A stretch of 64,000 nt of DNA from Streptomyces sp. NBC_01446 (GTDB lineage: Bacteria; Actinomycetota; Actinomycetes; Streptomycetales; Streptomycetaceae), in the NCBI RefSeq assembly GCF_026340095.1, contig NZ_JAPEPO010000001.1, positions 6,360,001 to 6,424,000 of the forward strand, given 5' to 3'. The notes beneath the pieces were generated by a model that worked only from the letters and a program-made list of their open reading frames with translations, was not told the origin of the DNA and made no database searches. Made by a program: the position numbers and the translations under genes. Shown here in pieces: positions 29,299 through 37,054 of this stretch (the stretch's first letter is position 1; every line of letters begins with the position of its first letter).

Positions 29299-30468
29299 GT
29301 GAATGAGTCGACATTTACTCCCGGGGGTGGTCAACCAGGAACGGTTGCGAGGGAGCAAGGTCCCGCGGGGCTCGAGGCTGTCGGCTCCGTCGCGGTCCGT
29401 ACCTTTGCCGCCCGTCAGAGCAGCCCCCTGCAGACGCAGACAGCACCCCAGAGCATGGATGGCCATCACGTGAACGCCATGGCCGGCGACCGAAGTGGCG
29501 AACGCTCCCACTTCGCCGACTACGACGAACTGCCCGAGGGGCACTTCTACGACCCCGACGCCGAGTACGAGCCGGACCCCGAGTACGCGGCCACGCTGGC
29601 GCCCGACGCTGCCCGTCAGCGCCGCGAACGCGTCGGCCCGACCGGGCGCCCGCTCCCGTACTTCCCGATCCCAGGCCCGCTGACCGACCACGGCCCCGCG
29701 AAGATCATCGCGATGTGCAACCAGAAGGGCGGCGTCGGCAAGACCACGTCGACCATCAACCTGGGTGCCGCGCTCGCGGAGTACGGACGCCGTGTCCTGC
29801 TTGTCGACTTCGACCCGCAGGGCGCGCTCTCGGTCGGTCTCGGCGTGAACCCGATGGAACTCGACCTGACGGTCTACAACCTGCTCATGGAGCGGGGCAT
29901 GGCCGCGGACGAGGTCCTCCTGAAGACCGCGGTCCCGAACATGGACCTGCTGCCGAGCAACATCGACCTGTCCGCCGCCGAGGTGCAGTTGGTGAGCGAG
30001 GTCGCGCGCGAGTCCACGCTCCAGCGGGCGTTGAAGCCGCTGATGGCCGACTACGACTACATCGTGATCGACTGTCAGCCCTCGCTCGGCCTGCTCACCG
30101 TGAACGCCCTGACGGCGGCTCACAAGGTGATCGTGCCCCTCGAGTGCGAGTTCTTCGCACTGCGCGGGGTCGCGCTCCTCACGGAGACGATCGAGAAGGT
30201 CCAGGAGCGGCTCAACCCCGACCTGGAGCTCGACGGCATCCTCGCCACGATGTACGACTCCCGCACGGTGCACAGCCGTGAGGTGCTCGCGCGCGTGGTC
30301 GAGGCGTTCGACGATCACGTCTACCACACCGTGATCGGCCGGACCGTGCGCTTCCCGGAGACCACGGTCGCCGGTGAGCCGATCACGACGTACGCCTCCA
30401 ACTCGGTGGGCGCGGCCGCCTATCGCCAGCTCGCCAGGGAGGTGCTCGCCCGGTGTCACGCCGAGTGA
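29299..30468 (+). CDS. Orphan ParA-family partition ATPase
   Basis: 389 aa. GTG 29299 has AAGGAGG 11 nt upstream. The first about 130 residues are acidic and low complexity (DYDELPEGHFYDPDAEYEPDPEY), unlike chromosomal ParA, which is about 260-300 aa. The deviant Walker A NQKGGVGKTT lies at 141-150, with VLLVDFDPQGALS and YDYIVIDCQPSLG downstream, as in ParA/Soj. No ParB or parS site is adjacent; instead an RHH-like gene overlaps its 3' end and scpAB follow. The position before scpA is conserved in actinobacteria (a mycobacterial homologue sits in the same order), distinct from the oriC-linked parAB. It probably acts in chromosome organisation. Confidence 0.94.
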   Translation: MNESTFTPGGGQPGTVAREQGPAGLEAVGSVAVRTFAARQSSPLQTQTAPQSMDGHHVNAMAGDRSGERSHFADYDELPEGHFYDPDAEYEPDPEYAATLAPDAARQRRERVGPTGRPLPYFPIPGPLTDHGPAKIIAMCNQKGGVGKTTSTINLGAALAEYGRRVLLVDFDPQGALSVGLGVNPMELDLTVYNLLMERGMAADEVLLKTAVPNMDLLPSNIDLSAAEVQLVSEVARESTLQRALKPLMADYDYIVIDCQPSLGLLTVNALTAAHKVIVPLECEFFALRGVALLTETIEKVQERLNPDLELDGILATMYDSRTVHSREVLARVVEAFDDHVYHTVIGRTVRFPETTVAGEPITTYASNSVGAAAYRQLAREVLARCHAE

Positions 30469-31004
30469 GTCTGCCGGGGGCCGACGAACTGTTCCGTACG
30501 ACCGGGGGAATGGGGCTCCAGGCCTCCTCCCCGAGGCGCCCGGTCAACGGCGAGGCGCGGGTGCCCGCACCGGCGGGTGAGAGCGACGCCGTCGCCGCCG
30601 AGGAGAAGCGGCGCGGCGAGGGCGGCGAGAGCGCCGAACACGCGGCGGCGGACGACGAGTCGGGCGAGTCCCGCAGCCGCGCCACCGAGGGCGACAAGCC
30701 CGCGGGGCGCCGCCCGCCGCAGGCGCAGGAAGGTTCTGCCTCCGCGGGGTCGTCGCGCAAGCGCTCCAGGGCGGCCGCCAACCGGCGGCCCAGCGGGCGT
30801 GAGCGCCACGACGAGAAGATCACGGTGTACGTCTCCGCCGAGGAGCTGATGGACCTCGAGCACGCACGCCTCGTGCTCCGTGGCGAGCACGGGCTCGCCG
30901 TGGACCGCGGCCGCATCGTCCGCGAGGCGGTCGCCGTGGTGCTCGCCGACCTGGAATCACGTGGAGACGCGAGCATCCTCGTACGCCGACTGCGCGGGCG
31001 GTAG
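30453..31004 (+). CDS. Ribbon-helix-helix-like protein coupled to the orphan ParA
   Basis: 183 aa. GTG 30453 lies inside the parA-like gene's last codons (16-nt overlap) with AGGGAGG 10 nt upstream, so translation is coupled. Residues 1-115 are Glu/Ser/Arg-rich and disordered-looking. The last 65 residues carry a strand KITVYVSAEELMDLE, then a helix, then DRGRIVREAVAVVLADLE, the strand-helix-helix layout of RHH DNA-binding proteins. RHH proteins serve as centromere-binding partners for ParA in some plasmid systems, so a DNA-binding partner for this ParA is an attractive inference. It is not similar to ParB. The family is unnamed as far as I can tell. Confidence 0.85.
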   Translation: MSRRVSLPGADELFRTTGGMGLQASSPRRPVNGEARVPAPAGESDAVAAEEKRRGEGGESAEHAAADDESGESRSRATEGDKPAGRRPPQAQEGSASAGSSRKRSRAAANRRPSGRERHDEKITVYVSAEELMDLEHARLVLRGEHGLAVDRGRIVREAVAVVLADLESRGDASILVRRLRGR

Positions 31005-31020
31005 CGGTAACGTCCGCCTG

Positions 31021-32271
31021 ATGCCCGCGAACGACGACGACTCCTCCACGCCCGGCCGGGGCGCGCGGCGACGCGTGCTGGGCCGGGGCCCGGGGACGAC
31101 GCGCCTGCCGGCGCCGGGGCCGGGGGTAGTACCTGAGCCGGAGCTCGTTCCTGAGCCGGAAACCGTTCCCGAGCCGGAAGTCGTTCCTGAGTCGGAGGCC
31201 GTTTCTGAGCCGGAACGCGTTCCTGAGTCGGAGGCCGTTCCTGAGGCGGAGCTCGTTCCTGAGCCGGAGCTTGTTCCTGAGCCGGAAACCGTTCCCGAGT
31301 CGGAGCTCGTTCACGAGCCGGAACTTGGGCCGCCGGCGGAGCTCGTGGCTGAGGCCGATCTGGAGTCTCGGGAGCCGGCGGGCTCCGGCCCGGAACCCGC
31401 ACCTGAGCAGCCTGTGCCCGACGACGGGCGGTTCAAGGTGCGGCTGGCCAACTTCGAGGGGCCCTTCGATCTGCTCCTCCAGCTGATCTCCAGGCACAAG
31501 CTGGACGTCACCGAGGTCGCGCTCTCCAAAGTGACCGACGAGTTCATGGTGCACATCCGCGCCATGGGGCCCGAGTGGGATCTCGACCAGACCACCGAGT
31601 TCCTCGTCGTCGCCGCCACGCTGCTCGATCTCAAGGCCGCCCGGCTGCTGCCGACCGCCGAGGTCGAGGACGAGGCCGACCTCGCGCTCCTCGAAGCGCG
31701 TGACCTCCTGTTCGCCCGGCTGCTCCAGTACCGCGCGTACAAGAAGATCGCCGACATCTTCAGCGGGCGGCTCGACGAGGAGGCGCGGCGCTACCCGCGG
31801 ACCGTCGGTCTGGAGCCGCACCACGCCGAGCTGCTGCCGGAAGTCGTCATCAGCATCGGGGCGGAAGGATTCGCCCGGCTCGCCGTGAAGGCGATGCAGC
31901 CCAGGCCGAAGCCCCAGGTGTACGTCGACCACATTCACGCCCCACTGGTCAGCGTGCGCGAGCAGGCCGGGCTCGTCGTGGCGCGGCTGCGGGAGCTGGG
32001 CGAGGCGAGTTTCCGGGTGCTGGTGGAGGACACCGACGACACCCTGACCGTCGTGGCCCGCTTCCTGGCGCTCCTTGAGCTGTACCGGGAGAAGGCCGTC
32101 AGCCTGGAGCAGGAGGAGGCCCTCGGGGAGCTTCTCGTGCGCTGGACGGGTGGGGAGAGTGACGGAGAGCCGACCGTCACGGACGAGTTCGACAGGCCTC
32201 CCGAGACGGCCGGCAAAGACGGTGAAGAGACAAAGGCCGAGCGCGGCGGGGCGGAGGAGAAGCAGTCATGA
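31021..32271 (+). CDS. scpA: Segregation and condensation protein ScpA with repeat-rich N-terminus
   Basis: 416 aa from ATG 31021. The first about 135 residues are an extension absent from typical ScpA (about 250 aa), containing eleven tandem hexapeptides. The ScpA kleisin begins at FKVRLANFEGPFDLLLQLISRHKLDVTEVALSKV, which is the N-terminal SMC-binding part, followed by the linker (LLPTAEVEDEADL) and a C-terminal winged helix near 360. The last 40 residues are again charged. ScpA bridges the SMC heads and binds ScpB, forming bacterial condensin. It overlaps scpB by ATGA. The start has a weak ribosome binding site. Confidence 0.96.
   Translation: MPANDDDSSTPGRGARRRVLGRGPGTTRLPAPGPGVVPEPELVPEPETVPEPEVVPESEAVSEPERVPESEAVPEAELVPEPELVPEPETVPESELVHEPELGPPAELVAEADLESREPAGSGPEPAPEQPVPDDGRFKVRLANFEGPFDLLLQLISRHKLDVTEVALSKVTDEFMVHIRAMGPEWDLDQTTEFLVVAATLLDLKAARLLPTAEVEDEADLALLEARDLLFARLLQYRAYKKIADIFSGRLDEEARRYPRTVGLEPHHAELLPEVVISIGAEGFARLAVKAMQPRPKPQVYVDHIHAPLVSVREQAGLVVARLRELGEASFRVLVEDTDDTLTVVARFLALLELYREKAVSLEQEEALGELLVRWTGGESDGEPTVTDEFDRPPETAGKDGEETKAERGGAEEKQS
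31129..31326 (+). repeat. scpA: Eleven 18-bp tandem repeats in scpA
   Basis: Eleven contiguous in-frame 18-bp units encode variants of V-P-E-P-E-x (first unit 31129-31146, last 31309-31326). Substitutions are mostly Pro to Ser or Ala at position 4 and vary at position 6. This acidic, proline-rich track should be an extended linker. Unit number is likely to vary between strains. Confidence 0.95.
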
Positions 32272-32921
32272 CGGGTACGAGTGGGAAGGAAGCCGTCGCC
32301 GGGGCCGACCGGGTGGCCGAGCTGGATCTCGGGCCGGCCCTGGAGGCCGTACTGATGGTCGTCGACGAGCCCGCGACCGAGGAGCACCTCGCGAAGATCC
32401 TGGACCGGCCGCGCAGGGCCGTGGCGGACGCCCTGCGGGCCCTGGCGGACGAGTACACGGCCCAGGGCCGCGGATTCGAGCTGAGGCTCGTGGCGGGCGG
32501 CTGGCGGTTCTACACCCGGCCTGAGTACGCGGCGGCGGTCGAACGCTTCGTGCTCGACGGGCAGCAGGCCCGGCTCACCCAGGCAGCTCTGGAGACCCTC
32601 GCGGTCGTCGCGTACCGCCAGCCGGTGAGCCGGTCGCGGGTCTCCGCCGTGCGCGGAGTGAACTGTGACGGCGTGATGCGGACGCTCCTCCAGAGGGGCC
32701 TCGTGGAGGAGGCGGGCGCGGAACCCGAAACAAGTGCGATCCTGTACAGGACGACGAACTACTTTCTGGAGCGGATGGGCCTGCGCGGCCTGGACGAGCT
32801 CCCGGAACTCGCGCCCTTCCTTCCGGAGGCGGACGCGATCGAGGCCGAGACGCAGGAAGGGGTCCCGTCGTTCGACCCGGACGCACCCGATGCGCCGGGT
32901 TACGAGGACGCAGACGACTAG
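32268..32921 (+). CDS. scpB: Segregation and condensation protein ScpB
   Basis: 217 aa. It starts within the scpA stop (ATGA at 32268). Two winged-helix domains: DLGPALEAVLMVVDEPATEEHLAKIL at the start and TQAALETLAVVAYRQPVSRSRVSAVRGVN near residue 105, both standard for ScpB. The C-terminus is acidic. It forms a dimer that binds ScpA in the condensin complex. It is co-transcribed with the upstream parA-like genes. Confidence 0.96.
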   Translation: MTGTSGKEAVAGADRVAELDLGPALEAVLMVVDEPATEEHLAKILDRPRRAVADALRALADEYTAQGRGFELRLVAGGWRFYTRPEYAAAVERFVLDGQQARLTQAALETLAVVAYRQPVSRSRVSAVRGVNCDGVMRTLLQRGLVEEAGAEPETSAILYRTTNYFLERMGLRGLDELPELAPFLPEADAIEAETQEGVPSFDPDAPDAPGYEDADD

Positions 32922-32933
32922 ACGGAACTTTTG

Positions 32934-34154
32934 ATGCGAAGCAGCAGCAGCGGCAGGAACAGCAGCGGAAACAACGGCGGGAGCCGTGGTGGCAACAGCG
33001 GCGGCCGCGGCAGCAGTGGCGGCGGTGGCGGTCGCGGCGGCAGCACTGGCGGGGGTGGCCGCGGCGGCAGCGGTGGCGGCGGCGGTGCTCGCGGCGGCAG
33101 CGCCGGCGGCGGTCGCGGGAACTACCGCGGCGCCGGCAACGACCGTGACGACAAGCAGGGCCGGCCGAGCAAGCCGCGTCCCGAGGAGCGGCGCTACGAC
33201 GTGAGCCCCGCCGACGGCGGCGGCGCGCCGAAGAGCGGCCGGGGCGCGGCAGCGCGCGGCGGCGCCAAGGGCGGCCCCCGCACCTCCCAGGGCACCGGTG
33301 CCCGTGGCAGCAGCCGCAGCACCGCCCGGGCGACCTCGCGGGAGTACGACGCCCGGCAGGAGGAGCGCAACCGCGACCGTTACGCGGGCAGGCCGGACAT
33401 CAAGACCCCCAAGACCTTCCCGGGCGCCGAGCAGGAGGGCGAGCGGCTCCAGAAGGTGCTCGCGCGGGCCGGTTACGGCTCCCGGCGCGCCTGCGAGGAG
33501 CTCGTCGAGCAGGCTCGGGTCGAGGTCAACGGCCAGATCGTGCTCGAGCAGGGTCTGCGTGTCGACACCGAGAAGGACGAGATCAAGGTCGACGGCCTGA
33601 CCGTCGCGACCCAGTCGTACCAGTTCTTCGCGCTGAACAAGCCGGCCGGTGTCGTCTCCACCATGGAGGACCCCGATGGCCGCCAGTGCCTGGGTGACTA
33701 CACGAACAACCGCGAGACGCGGCTGTTCCACGTCGGGCGGCTCGACACCGAGACCGAGGGCATCATCCTGCTCACCAATCACGGAGAACTGGCCCACCGC
33801 CTCACCCATCCCAAGTACGGCGTGAAGAAGACCTACCTCGCGCACATCGTGGGCCCGATCCCGCGCGACCTGGGCAAGCAGCTCAAGGACGGTATCCAGC
33901 TGGAGGACGGGTACGCGAAGGCGGACCACTTCCGCGTCGTCGAGCAGACCGGCAAGAACTACCTCGTCGAGGTCACCCTGCACGAGGGCCGCAAGCACAT
34001 CGTGCGGCGCATGCTCGCGGAGGCCGGGTTCCCGGTCGACAAGTTGGTGCGGGTGTCCTTCGGGCCGATCGCGCTGGGCGACCAGAAGTCGGGCTGGCTG
34101 CGGCGCCTGTCCAACACCGAGGTCGGCATGCTGATGCAGGAGGTCGACCTCTAG
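32934..34154 (+). CDS. RluB/RsuA-family pseudouridine synthase with Gly/Ser/Arg-rich N-terminus
   Basis: 406 aa from ATG 32934 (a TTG sits just before it). Residues 1 to about 165 are low complexity: Gly/Ser runs, then charged Arg/Lys/Gln-rich sequence. An S4 RNA-binding domain follows (ERLQKVLARAGYGSRRACEELV), then the catalytic domain with GRLDTETEG (Asp nucleophile) and the KTYLAHIVG and EGRKHIVRRM segments. The enzyme isomerises a uridine in rRNA, most likely in 23S rRNA by family. It ends the scp operon, an order conserved in many bacteria. Homologues from other phyla lack such a long extension. Confidence 0.95.
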   Translation: MRSSSSGRNSSGNNGGSRGGNSGGRGSSGGGGGRGGSTGGGGRGGSGGGGGARGGSAGGGRGNYRGAGNDRDDKQGRPSKPRPEERRYDVSPADGGGAPKSGRGAAARGGAKGGPRTSQGTGARGSSRSTARATSREYDARQEERNRDRYAGRPDIKTPKTFPGAEQEGERLQKVLARAGYGSRRACEELVEQARVEVNGQIVLEQGLRVDTEKDEIKVDGLTVATQSYQFFALNKPAGVVSTMEDPDGRQCLGDYTNNRETRLFHVGRLDTETEGIILLTNHGELAHRLTHPKYGVKKTYLAHIVGPIPRDLGKQLKDGIQLEDGYAKADHFRVVEQTGKNYLVEVTLHEGRKHIVRRMLAEAGFPVDKLVRVSFGPIALGDQKSGWLRRLSNTEVGMLMQEVDL

Positions 34155-34167
34155 AAGCACCCGGGCG

Positions 34168-34185
34168 CCCTGCCCCCCGGCAGGG
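34168..34185 (+). terminator. Hairpin after the pseudouridine synthase gene
   Basis: CCCTGCC (34168-34174) and GGCAGGG (34179-34185) with a CCCC loop lie 13 nt after the stop. It probably ends the parA-like/scp operon before the palindromic operator region. Confidence 0.55.
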
Positions 34186-34203
34186 GCCTGGCTCTTGTGT
34201 GTG

Positions 34204-34252
34204 CCACCCCCCTCTCTTTATAGTCGGTAAGACCATAAAGAGAGGGGGGTGG
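34204..34252. promoter_or_regulatory. 49-bp palindrome: candidate operator of the NrtR-like regulator
   Basis: Arms 34204-34221 (CCACCCCCCTCTCTTTAT) and 34235-34252 are perfect complements over 18 bp. They surround a 13-nt centre that itself has GTC/GAC symmetry, so TTTAT-A-GTC-GGTAA-GAC-C-ATAAA forms an inner pseudo-palindrome. It lies directly before the NrtR-like gene, where an autoregulatory operator is expected. In the transcript the right arm is the purine-rich Shine-Dalgarno region, so the hairpin would also hide it. Confidence 0.75.
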
Positions 34253-34257
34253 TGTGC

Positions 34258-34980
34258 GTGCAGGGCTATGACAAGTACGCCTTCGAGCCCTTCGCCGTCA
34301 CCGTCGATCTGGCCGTCTTCACGATCCGGGACGGCACGCTGAGGGTGCTGCTCGTCGAGCGGGGGCAGGACCCGTACGCGGGCCGCCTGGCGCTGCCCGG
34401 CGGTTTCGTCCTGCCCGACGAGTCGGCGGAGACGGCGGCGGCGCGTGAACTGGCCGAGGAGACCGGTCTGTCCGACGTCACCGGGCTGCACCTGGAACAG
34501 CTGCGCACCTACAGCGACCCGGACCGCGACCCCCGGATGCGGGTCGTCTCCGTCGCGTTCGCGGCCCTCGTGCCCGACCCGCCCGAGGTACGCGGGGGCG
34601 GTGACGCCGCCCGCGCGGACTGGCTGCCGTACGGCACGGGCGCGTACGGCCCGCTCGCCTTCGACCACGACCGGATCCTCGCCGACGCGCACGAGCGCGT
34701 CGGCGCCGGCATCGAGAACACCTGCCTGGCCACGGCCTTCTGCCCGCCCGAGTTCACGCTCGGCGAGCTGCGGGGGGTCTACGAAGCGGTGTGGGGCGCC
34801 GGGCTCGACCCCGCGAACTTCCGGCGCAAGGTCCTCGCCACCCCCGGCTTCGTCGAACCGGTGCACGGCGCCGCCCGGCTCACCGGCGGCCGCGGCAAGC
34901 CCGCCGCGCTCTACAAGGCAGGACCCGCCACCGCCCTGCACCCGCCCCTGCTCAGGCCCCCCGCGGAAGGACGACCCTGA
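34258..34980 (+). CDS. NrtR-like Nudix transcriptional regulator
   Basis: 240 aa from GTG 34258, the codon best spaced (about 8 nt) from GAGGGGGG; GTGs at 34249 and 34252 are alternatives. An N-terminal Nudix domain with a complete box, GFVLPDESAETAAARELAEETGL, is followed from about residue 150 by a winged-helix region (FTLGELRGVYEAVWGAGLDPANFRRKVL), the NrtR architecture. NrtR proteins repress NAD metabolism genes and release DNA on binding ADP-ribose. The intact box means hydrolase activity is possible, unlike many NrtRs. The next gene encodes an ADP-ribosylglycohydrolase, which makes ADP-ribose. Confidence 0.9.
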   Translation: MQGYDKYAFEPFAVTVDLAVFTIRDGTLRVLLVERGQDPYAGRLALPGGFVLPDESAETAAARELAEETGLSDVTGLHLEQLRTYSDPDRDPRMRVVSVAFAALVPDPPEVRGGGDAARADWLPYGTGAYGPLAFDHDRILADAHERVGAGIENTCLATAFCPPEFTLGELRGVYEAVWGAGLDPANFRRKVLATPGFVEPVHGAARLTGGRGKPAALYKAGPATALHPPLLRPPAEGRP

Positions 34981-35984
34981 TGAAGAAGCGTGCGGCGACC
35001 GGTTCCCTTGTCGGGCTCGCCCTGGGGGACGCGCTCGGCTTCCCGACCGAGTTCAACGACGTGCCGTCGATCCTCGCAAAGTGCGGGCCCTGGCGGCAGA
35101 TGGCCCTGCCCAGGCCCGCGATCGTCACCGACGACACCCAGATGACGCTCGCCCTGGGGCGCGGCCTGCGCACCGCGATGGACCGCGGCGTGCTCGCGCC
35201 GCTGCGCATGACGGGGCCCGTGCGCGAGGAGTTCATCGACTGGTACCGGTCGCCGGAGAACAACCGGGCCCCCGGCAACACCTGCCTCCAGGCCTGCGAC
35301 CTCCTCACGCGCGGCAAGCCCTGGCAGGAGGCCAGCCGCATCGGATCCAAGGGCTGCGGCGCCAACATGCGGGTCGCGCCGGTCGGCCTGGTCCCCGGCC
35401 TCAGCGGCGAACAACGCGCGGGCGCCGCCCAGTTGCAGTCCGGACTCACCCACGGACACCCCACGGCCCTCGCCGCGTCCGACCTCACCGCGCATGCCGT
35501 CCACCTCCTCGCGCAGGGCGCCGAGCCGGCCGGACTCGTCGGGATGCTGCGCTCGTACGCGTACGAGAACCGGCAGAAGTACCACGCGCCGTGGCTCGGT
35601 GACCTGTGGGCGCGCGCCGCCGACCCGAGCCCGGAGCACTTCATCGCCCGCGGCTGGGACGACTGCCTGGCCGCTCTCGAACGACTCCAGGAGGCGCTGC
35701 GCTCACCGTCGCCCGAGACCGACCCGTGCCTGGCCACCGGGGCGGGCTGGATCGCCGAGGAGGCGCTCGCCACGGGCCTGCTCTGCTTCCTGCTCTTCGT
35801 CGACGAACCCGTCACCGCCCTGCGCCGCGCCGCTTGCACCTCGGGCGACTCGGACTCGATCGCCTGCCTCACGGGGGCGTTCGCCGGGGCGTACCTGGGC
35901 GACGAGGTGTGGCCGGCGGACTGGTCGGAACGGATCGAGTACCGCAGCGACCTGCTGTCGCTCGGGGCACTCTGGGACGCCTGA
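34980..35984 (+). CDS. ADP-ribosylglycohydrolase family protein
   Basis: 334 aa. ATG 34980 overlaps the upstream stop (TGATG) with GGAAGGA upstream. ADP-ribosylglycohydrolase features: GSLVGLALGDALGFPTEF at the N-terminus, the metal-binding TDDTQMTLALGRGL near residue 55, and the C-terminal GDSDSIACLTGAFAGAYLG, whose Asp residues bind the second Mg ion. These enzymes remove ADP-ribose from proteins (DraG) or other targets. It is cytoplasmic. Coupling with the NrtR-like gene points to a shared ADP-ribose circuit. The protein target is unknown; no DraT-like transferase is nearby. Confidence 0.94.
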   Translation: MKKRAATGSLVGLALGDALGFPTEFNDVPSILAKCGPWRQMALPRPAIVTDDTQMTLALGRGLRTAMDRGVLAPLRMTGPVREEFIDWYRSPENNRAPGNTCLQACDLLTRGKPWQEASRIGSKGCGANMRVAPVGLVPGLSGEQRAGAAQLQSGLTHGHPTALAASDLTAHAVHLLAQGAEPAGLVGMLRSYAYENRQKYHAPWLGDLWARAADPSPEHFIARGWDDCLAALERLQEALRSPSPETDPCLATGAGWIAEEALATGLLCFLLFVDEPVTALRRAACTSGDSDSIACLTGAFAGAYLGDEVWPADWSERIEYRSDLLSLGALWDA

Positions 35985-35991
35985 TCGATGA

Positions 35992-36034
35992 CGGCGGACG
36001 GCACGGGTGCGCCGCGCGCGCGTGCCGTCCGCCG
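35992..36034 (+). terminator. Hairpin terminator after the ADP-ribosylglycohydrolase gene
   Basis: 14-bp perfect arms (35992-36005, 36021-36034; CGGCGGACGGCACG) with a GC-rich 15-nt loop start 8 nt after the stop codon. Confidence 0.8.
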
Positions 36035-36039
36035 GGTTC

Positions 36040-36160
36040 GCGGGATCGTCGGCGGGCGGGCGGACCCGCTGCACGCCGTCCTCGACACCGCCCGCGAGGC
36101 TCAGCGCCGCCGGACACACCGACCGCCTACGAGGCGTCCTGCACGACCTCGCCGTACGGC
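36040..36160 (+). pseudogene. Possible frameshifted gene remnant
   Basis: One frame reads GGRADPLHAVLDTAREA and the next frame continues LSAAGHTDRLRGVLHDLAVRLRP. Joined by a single frameshift they look like the helical C-terminus of a protein, with stronger protein character than random GC-rich sequence. There is no start codon or ribosome binding site, and the terminator at 35992 precedes it. It may be the end of a deleted gene of this island. Parent family not identified; could be chance. Confidence 0.25.
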
Positions 36161-36865
36161 TCAGGCCGAAGGGCCGACGAGCTGAAGGGCTGACGCCCGG
36201 CGCACCCCGAACAGGAAGTCCGCCACCCGCGCCCGGTCCGGTTCGGCCGGCAGCGGGGTGCGGGCGGCGGCTTCCTCCGCCTCGCCGCCCAGGCGCGCCA
36301 TCCGGGCCACCACGTCGTCCCAGGACACCTCGCCCCGCTTCACCGCGAGCAGCGCCTCACGGTCCTCGCCGACGTCGAGGGTCAGCCGGCCGGTGCGGAG
36401 CAGGTCGCGGCAGGAGACGAGGAGGCGCAGCAGATGCATCGCGTGCTTCCAGCGCGGTGCGCCGTACTGGCGGACATCCGCGTCGAGCTTCTTGCGCTGG
36501 CCCATCGCATAGCCGGTGAACGTGGCGTGGACCTGTCGGGACAGGAACGCCTCACGCAGGGCGAGCAGTTCGCGGCCCGTGTCGGTGACGTGCTCGACGA
36601 GCGGCGAGTGCAGGCACTCCAGGATGTTCGGATTGGCCCGCAGGGCGAGCTCGCAGAAGCGCTCCAGCTCCCAGGAGAACTGCTCGTCCGCCGGACCGTC
36701 CGCATGTGTCGGCGGCTTCTCGAACCGCCAGAACATCGGCGTCGGCGCCACGAACACGCCCCGGCGGTCGGTGTCGCTGCCGTCCGTGGCGAGGCCGAAC
36801 GCCCGCGACCCCATCACGCAGGAGTAGATCGTGTGGCCGCGCACCAGGTCCAGAGCCTCTGTCAT
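36161..36865 (-). CDS. RlaP-like nucleotidyltransferase (DNA polymerase beta superfamily)
   Basis: 234 aa from ATG 36865, with a TACGCT hexamer 6 nt upstream and no ribosome binding site. The nucleotidyltransferase motif is VMGSRAFGLATDGSDTDRRGVFV: GS followed by the metal-binding D-x-D. A helical region follows (ILECLHSPLVEHV, then HAMHLLRLLVSCRDLL). This matches the family assigned to RNA repair (RlaP), thought to modify RNA ends. Here no RNA ligase is adjacent; its neighbours are the ADP-ribose genes, converging on it. Substrate unknown. Confidence 0.88.
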   Translation of the reverse strand: MTEALDLVRGHTIYSCVMGSRAFGLATDGSDTDRRGVFVAPTPMFWRFEKPPTHADGPADEQFSWELERFCELALRANPNILECLHSPLVEHVTDTGRELLALREAFLSRQVHATFTGYAMGQRKKLDADVRQYGAPRWKHAMHLLRLLVSCRDLLRTGRLTLDVGEDREALLAVKRGEVSWDDVVARMARLGGEAEEAAARTPLPAEPDRARVADFLFGVRRASALQLVGPSA

Positions 36866-36871
36866 GAACGG

Positions 36872-36877
36872 AGCGTA
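36872..36877 (-). promoter_or_regulatory. -10 hexamer for leaderless nucleotidyltransferase gene
   Basis: TACGCT on the minus strand ends 6 nt before ATG 36865; no Shine-Dalgarno sequence is present. Confidence 0.45.
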
Positions 36878-37054
36878 CGGTCCGCGTCCTGCCGGAGCGG
36901 AGCGAATTTCCGGCGTCCGTGATCTTCCGGAGGGCGGGCCGGCCTGGGCCGCCCGAGTGGCGACAGGGGGTGGTTCGGGTCACATTGGCAGGGGTCCGCG
37001 GACTCCGGAAGTGAGTCCACGAACGACTCCGAGAACGTCCCGAAAGGCGTGACC

